A stretch of 7,380 bases of DNA, taken from positions 1-7,380 of the forward strand of contig JAJZYL010000063.1 in NCBI GenBank assembly GCA_021798095.1, given 5' to 3'. The notes under the pieces were generated by a model. That model was not told where the DNA came from. It saw only the letters and a list, made by a program, of their open reading frames with translations, and did not search any database. The translations under genes were made by a program, and so were the position numbers. This document shows positions 6,186 to 7,380 of this stretch, in pieces; the first letter of the stretch is position 1, and every line of letters starts with the position of its first letter. Source of the stretch: an archaeon. GTDB taxonomy: Archaea; Thermoproteota; Nitrososphaeria; Conexivisphaerales; UBA164.

Positions 6186-6457
6186 TGAAGAAGAGATTTC
6201 ATCTGTTGATATACGGTCAAGTGCAGGGGGTGGCGTTCAGGGCGGCGGCCCGTGCCGAGGCGACAGCGCTTGGGATCACTGGCAGCGCAAGAAACCTTGC
6301 CAACGGCTCACTTGAGATAGTGTGCGAAGGGGAAAGCCCTATGATCGATGAATTCATCAGGTGGTGCAGGCATGGGCCGCCGCTGGCAGAAGTAGAAAGG
6401 ATAGATATGACCGAGGAGCAGTATGCCGGGGAGTTCGACCATTTCGATATATTATGA
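6185..6457 (+). CDS. Acylphosphatase
   Basis: The 90-residue product matches the small acylphosphatase family (about 90-100 residues), which hydrolyses the carboxyl-phosphate bond of acyl phosphates such as carbamoyl phosphate or 1,3-bisphosphoglycerate in the cytosol. The signature GQVQGVAFR at 11-19 supplies the phosphate-binding loop and catalytic Arg19. ARNLANGSLEI at 35-45 supplies catalytic Asn37, and EGE at 48-50 fits the next strand. The ATG at 6185 overlaps the rtcB TGA (TGATG), a form typical of translational coupling. A TTG one codon earlier is possible but less likely. The biological reason for pairing with rtcB is not evident. Confidence 0.93.
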   Translation: MKKRFHLLIYGQVQGVAFRAAARAEATALGITGSARNLANGSLEIVCEGESPMIDEFIRWCRHGPPLAEVERIDMTEEQYAGEFDHFDIL

Positions 6458-6564
6458 CCAGTGGCGTCAATCAGAGTCAACCGGGCGAATGATCATGAAG
6501 ACCTATCGCTCCAAGGAAAGAAAAGGACGCTCATACAGTCTTTTGCTCGAATAGGGGCATTTCT

Positions 6565-6939
6565 ATGGTAAGGACGCTCAGGTCTTCCAGAGAAGGGATA
6601 AGGGCTATTGACCCGTCGACCTATATAATAGACCTGGACGGCTATATTTCAAACCTTGTAAAAACCAGGCAAATATTTGAACTGGATCCGGAGAGACTCA
6701 TCCACAGTCTGATCGATGTGTTACTCGAAGGCCGGTCCCCCGTGATATTCTCCTTCGATACGATGATAAACGCATTCGTCGAAGTATATGGACGCAGGCG
6801 CTACAAATACTACTTGAACCGTTTCCTCCTGTTGCTGCAGGAGCTTGAACGTTGCAAATCCTGTTCTGTTACATTTATAAGGTTTGGGCCAAAGCTTAGC
6901 AATGACCCGATTGATTCGAGCAATTCTAAAAGCGATTGA
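6565..6939 (+). CDS. Conserved-looking protein of unknown function (124 aa)
   Basis: ATG 6565 has AGGGG (6553-6557) 7 bases before it, a usable ribosome binding site. An in-frame TGA at 6496-6498 bounds the frame upstream. The product begins with a basic stretch, then alternates hydrophobic strands and amphipathic helices: STYIIDLDGYISNLV 18-32, LIHSLIDVLL 45-54, SPVIFSFDTMINAFVEVYG 58-76, RRRYKYYLNRFLLLLQELE 77-95, CSVTFIRFG 100-108, then a polar Ser/Asp-rich tail. The V-I-F-S-F-D strand followed by a helix and another hydrophobic strand distantly recalls the Walker B half of RecA/KaiC-like ATPases, but there is no P-loop and the similarity may be superficial. No membrane segment or signal peptide is evident. 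It lies 107 bases after the acylphosphatase, in the same direction; co-transcription is possible but unproven. Confidence 0.7.
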   Translation: MVRTLRSSREGIRAIDPSTYIIDLDGYISNLVKTRQIFELDPERLIHSLIDVLLEGRSPVIFSFDTMINAFVEVYGRRRYKYYLNRFLLLLQELERCKSCSVTFIRFGPKLSNDPIDSSNSKSD

Positions 6940-6984
6940 TGAACTGCTGATGCGCGCAGGACCAACTTGCATCTGCACTAGAAA

Positions 6985-6995
6985 TACATAAAAAC
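6985..6995 (+). promoter_or_regulatory. TATA box of the tRNA pair
   Basis: TACATAAAAAC lies about 30 bases before the first base of the tRNA-Ala gene at 7019, the spacing expected for an archaeal promoter with a short 5' leader that RNase P would remove. Confidence 0.45.
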
Positions 6996-7018
6996 CCAAA
7001 TCCCATCAAACATGTGGA

Positions 7019-7090
7019 GGGCCGGTAGTTCAGAGGTAGAATACTCCCTTGGCATGGGAGAGGTCGGGGGTTCGAGTCCCCCCCGGTCCA
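7019..7090 (+). tRNA. tRNA-Ala, anticodon GGC
   Basis: A full cloverleaf of 72 bases is visible. Acceptor GGGCCGG (7019-7025) pairs with CCGGTCC (7083-7089). The D arm is GTTC/GAAT. Anticodon stem CTCCC (7044-7048)/GGGAG (7056-7060) encloses loop TTGGCAT with anticodon GGC at 7051-7053, reading GCC and GCU. The T arm is GGGGG-TTCGAGT-CCCCC (7066-7082). The G3-U70 wobble pair, the chief alanine identity element, is present, and the discriminator is A. CCA is not encoded. No intron. Confidence 0.97.
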
Positions 7091-7102
7091 CTTGTTTTGC
7101 AC

Positions 7103-7187
7103 GCGAGGGTCGCCCAGCTTGGCCAAAGGCGCGAGGCTTAGGACCTCGTCCCGTTGGGGTTCGTGGGTTCAAATCCCACCCCTCGCA
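7103..7187 (+). tRNA. tRNA-Leu, anticodon TAG
   Basis: An 85-base class II tRNA. Acceptor GCGAGGG (7103-7109) pairs with CCCTCGC (7180-7186), discriminator A at 7187. Anticodon stem CGAGG (7132-7136)/CCTCG (7144-7148) encloses loop CTTAGGA with anticodon TAG at 7139-7141, reading CUN codons. A long variable arm (about 7149-7162) and T arm GTGGG-TTCAAAT-CCCAC follow, as expected for leucine. CCA is not encoded and there is no intron. Only 12 bases separate it from tRNA-Ala, so the two are probably one transcript. Confidence 0.97.
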
Positions 7188-7281
7188 TATTGCTTAACAG
7201 ATCAGAGCCGGCCATTTATTATAACCCCCAGGGATTTGATTTCGTTTATCAGTTTCCGCTTACGATTATTTAAGCAGAAAG

Positions 7282-7301
7282 CCTACGGCTTAAGCCGTAG
7301 G
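7282..7301. repeat. Perfect 20-base palindrome, IS200/IS605-like end hairpin
   Basis: CCTACGGCTT (7282-7291) is followed at once by its exact reverse complement AAGCCGTAGG (7292-7301). The flanks GCAGAAAG before and ATGAATGC after give the overall form AAGCC-stem-GGATG, which resembles the terminal hairpins I recall at tnpB-side ends of IS200/IS605-group elements in archaea. No tnpB is visible upstream: the roughly 95 bases between tRNA-Leu and the palindrome hold no recognisable gene. It may be a solitary or decayed end. The palindrome is certain; its IS origin is inference. Confidence 0.45.
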
Positions 7302-7320
7302 ATGAATGCGAAACCTATAT

Positions 7321-7380
7321 ATGTATCGCAATGGCATTAAGATTCAGGCACGAAACTACTCCTGTGGAAACATGAGAAAG
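7321..7380 (+). pseudogene. Possible tnpB zinc-ribbon remnant, open at the window's right edge
   Basis: The frame from ATG 7321 is open to the window end and encodes MYRNGIKIQARNYSCGNMRK. The segment GIKI...SCGNMRK recalls the start of the TnpB zinc ribbon, where a strand like GxKV is followed by SSxxCSxCGNxxK, but residues between the two parts, including the first Cys, seem to be lost. The nearby IS200/IS605-like hairpin makes this reading more attractive. The ATG is unlikely to be a true start, as it sits in a TATA-like run (CCTATATATG). With 20 codons the match may be chance. Confidence 0.2.

Noticed and set aside
6495..6554. 19-codon ORF MKTYRSKERKGRSYSLLLE upstream of the 124-residue gene
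   Set aside because: Very short, with no clear ribosome binding site and no family; treated as chance.
6935..6965. Plus-strand C/D-like motifs TGATGA and CTGATG
   Set aside because: The boxes are only 4 bases apart, leaving no guide segment, and overlap the stop of the 124-residue gene.
7092..7340. Open frame running through tRNA-Leu and the palindrome
   Set aside because: It covers a complete tRNA gene, and its translation has no protein-like pattern.
7350..7380. CRISPR-repeat-like ending GTGGAAAC near the right edge
   Set aside because: Only one copy is visible, with no second repeat or spacer; nothing supports an array.

Overview
The window reads as archaeal chromosome. The evidence is a DnaG primase of the short archaeal type, a TGS-domain GTPase of the archaeal Obg/YchF group, an RtcB RNA ligase, two tRNA genes with no encoded CCA, A/T-rich TATA-like boxes about 25 bases before starts, and frequent TTG starts. 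Base composition is moderate, near half G+C. The lineage cannot be fixed by eye; a Micrarchaeota/DPANN or Thermoplasmata-like organism is a guess.

Layout. Positions 1-310 hold the 3' part of a flavin-reductase-like gene. An AT-rich promoter region follows, then a 59-codon basic protein (429-608, +) that ends in a strong T-run. Converging on it from the right is a two-gene minus-strand unit: dnaG (3103-1889), then the TGS GTPase (1835-636). Both start at TTG and are separated by 53 bases that contain a GC-only hairpin. A divergent intergenic region of about 280 bases (3104-3385) is rich in hairpins and is not accounted for by either flanking gene's predicted leader. The plus-strand unit then runs: a cyclic amidohydrolase (3386-4723, probably leaderless), rtcB (about 4746/4809-6185), an acylphosphatase overlapping the rtcB stop by one base (6185-6457), and, after about 107 bases, an unrecognised 124-residue protein (6565-6939). 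A tRNA-Ala(GGC)/tRNA-Leu(TAG) pair 12 bases apart follows. The right end has a perfect 20-base palindrome resembling an IS200/IS605 end hairpin, then a short open frame that may be a TnpB zinc-ribbon remnant.

Functionally the window is mostly housekeeping: RNA-associated primase (DnaG), a ribosome-associated-type GTPase, tRNA splicing/RNA repair (RtcB), tRNAs, and small-molecule hydrolases. No multigene defence or mobile system is visible. The items most worth a second look are the apparent non-AUG start of rtcB, the structured divergent intergenic region, the two unrecognised small proteins, and the right-edge transposon-like debris.
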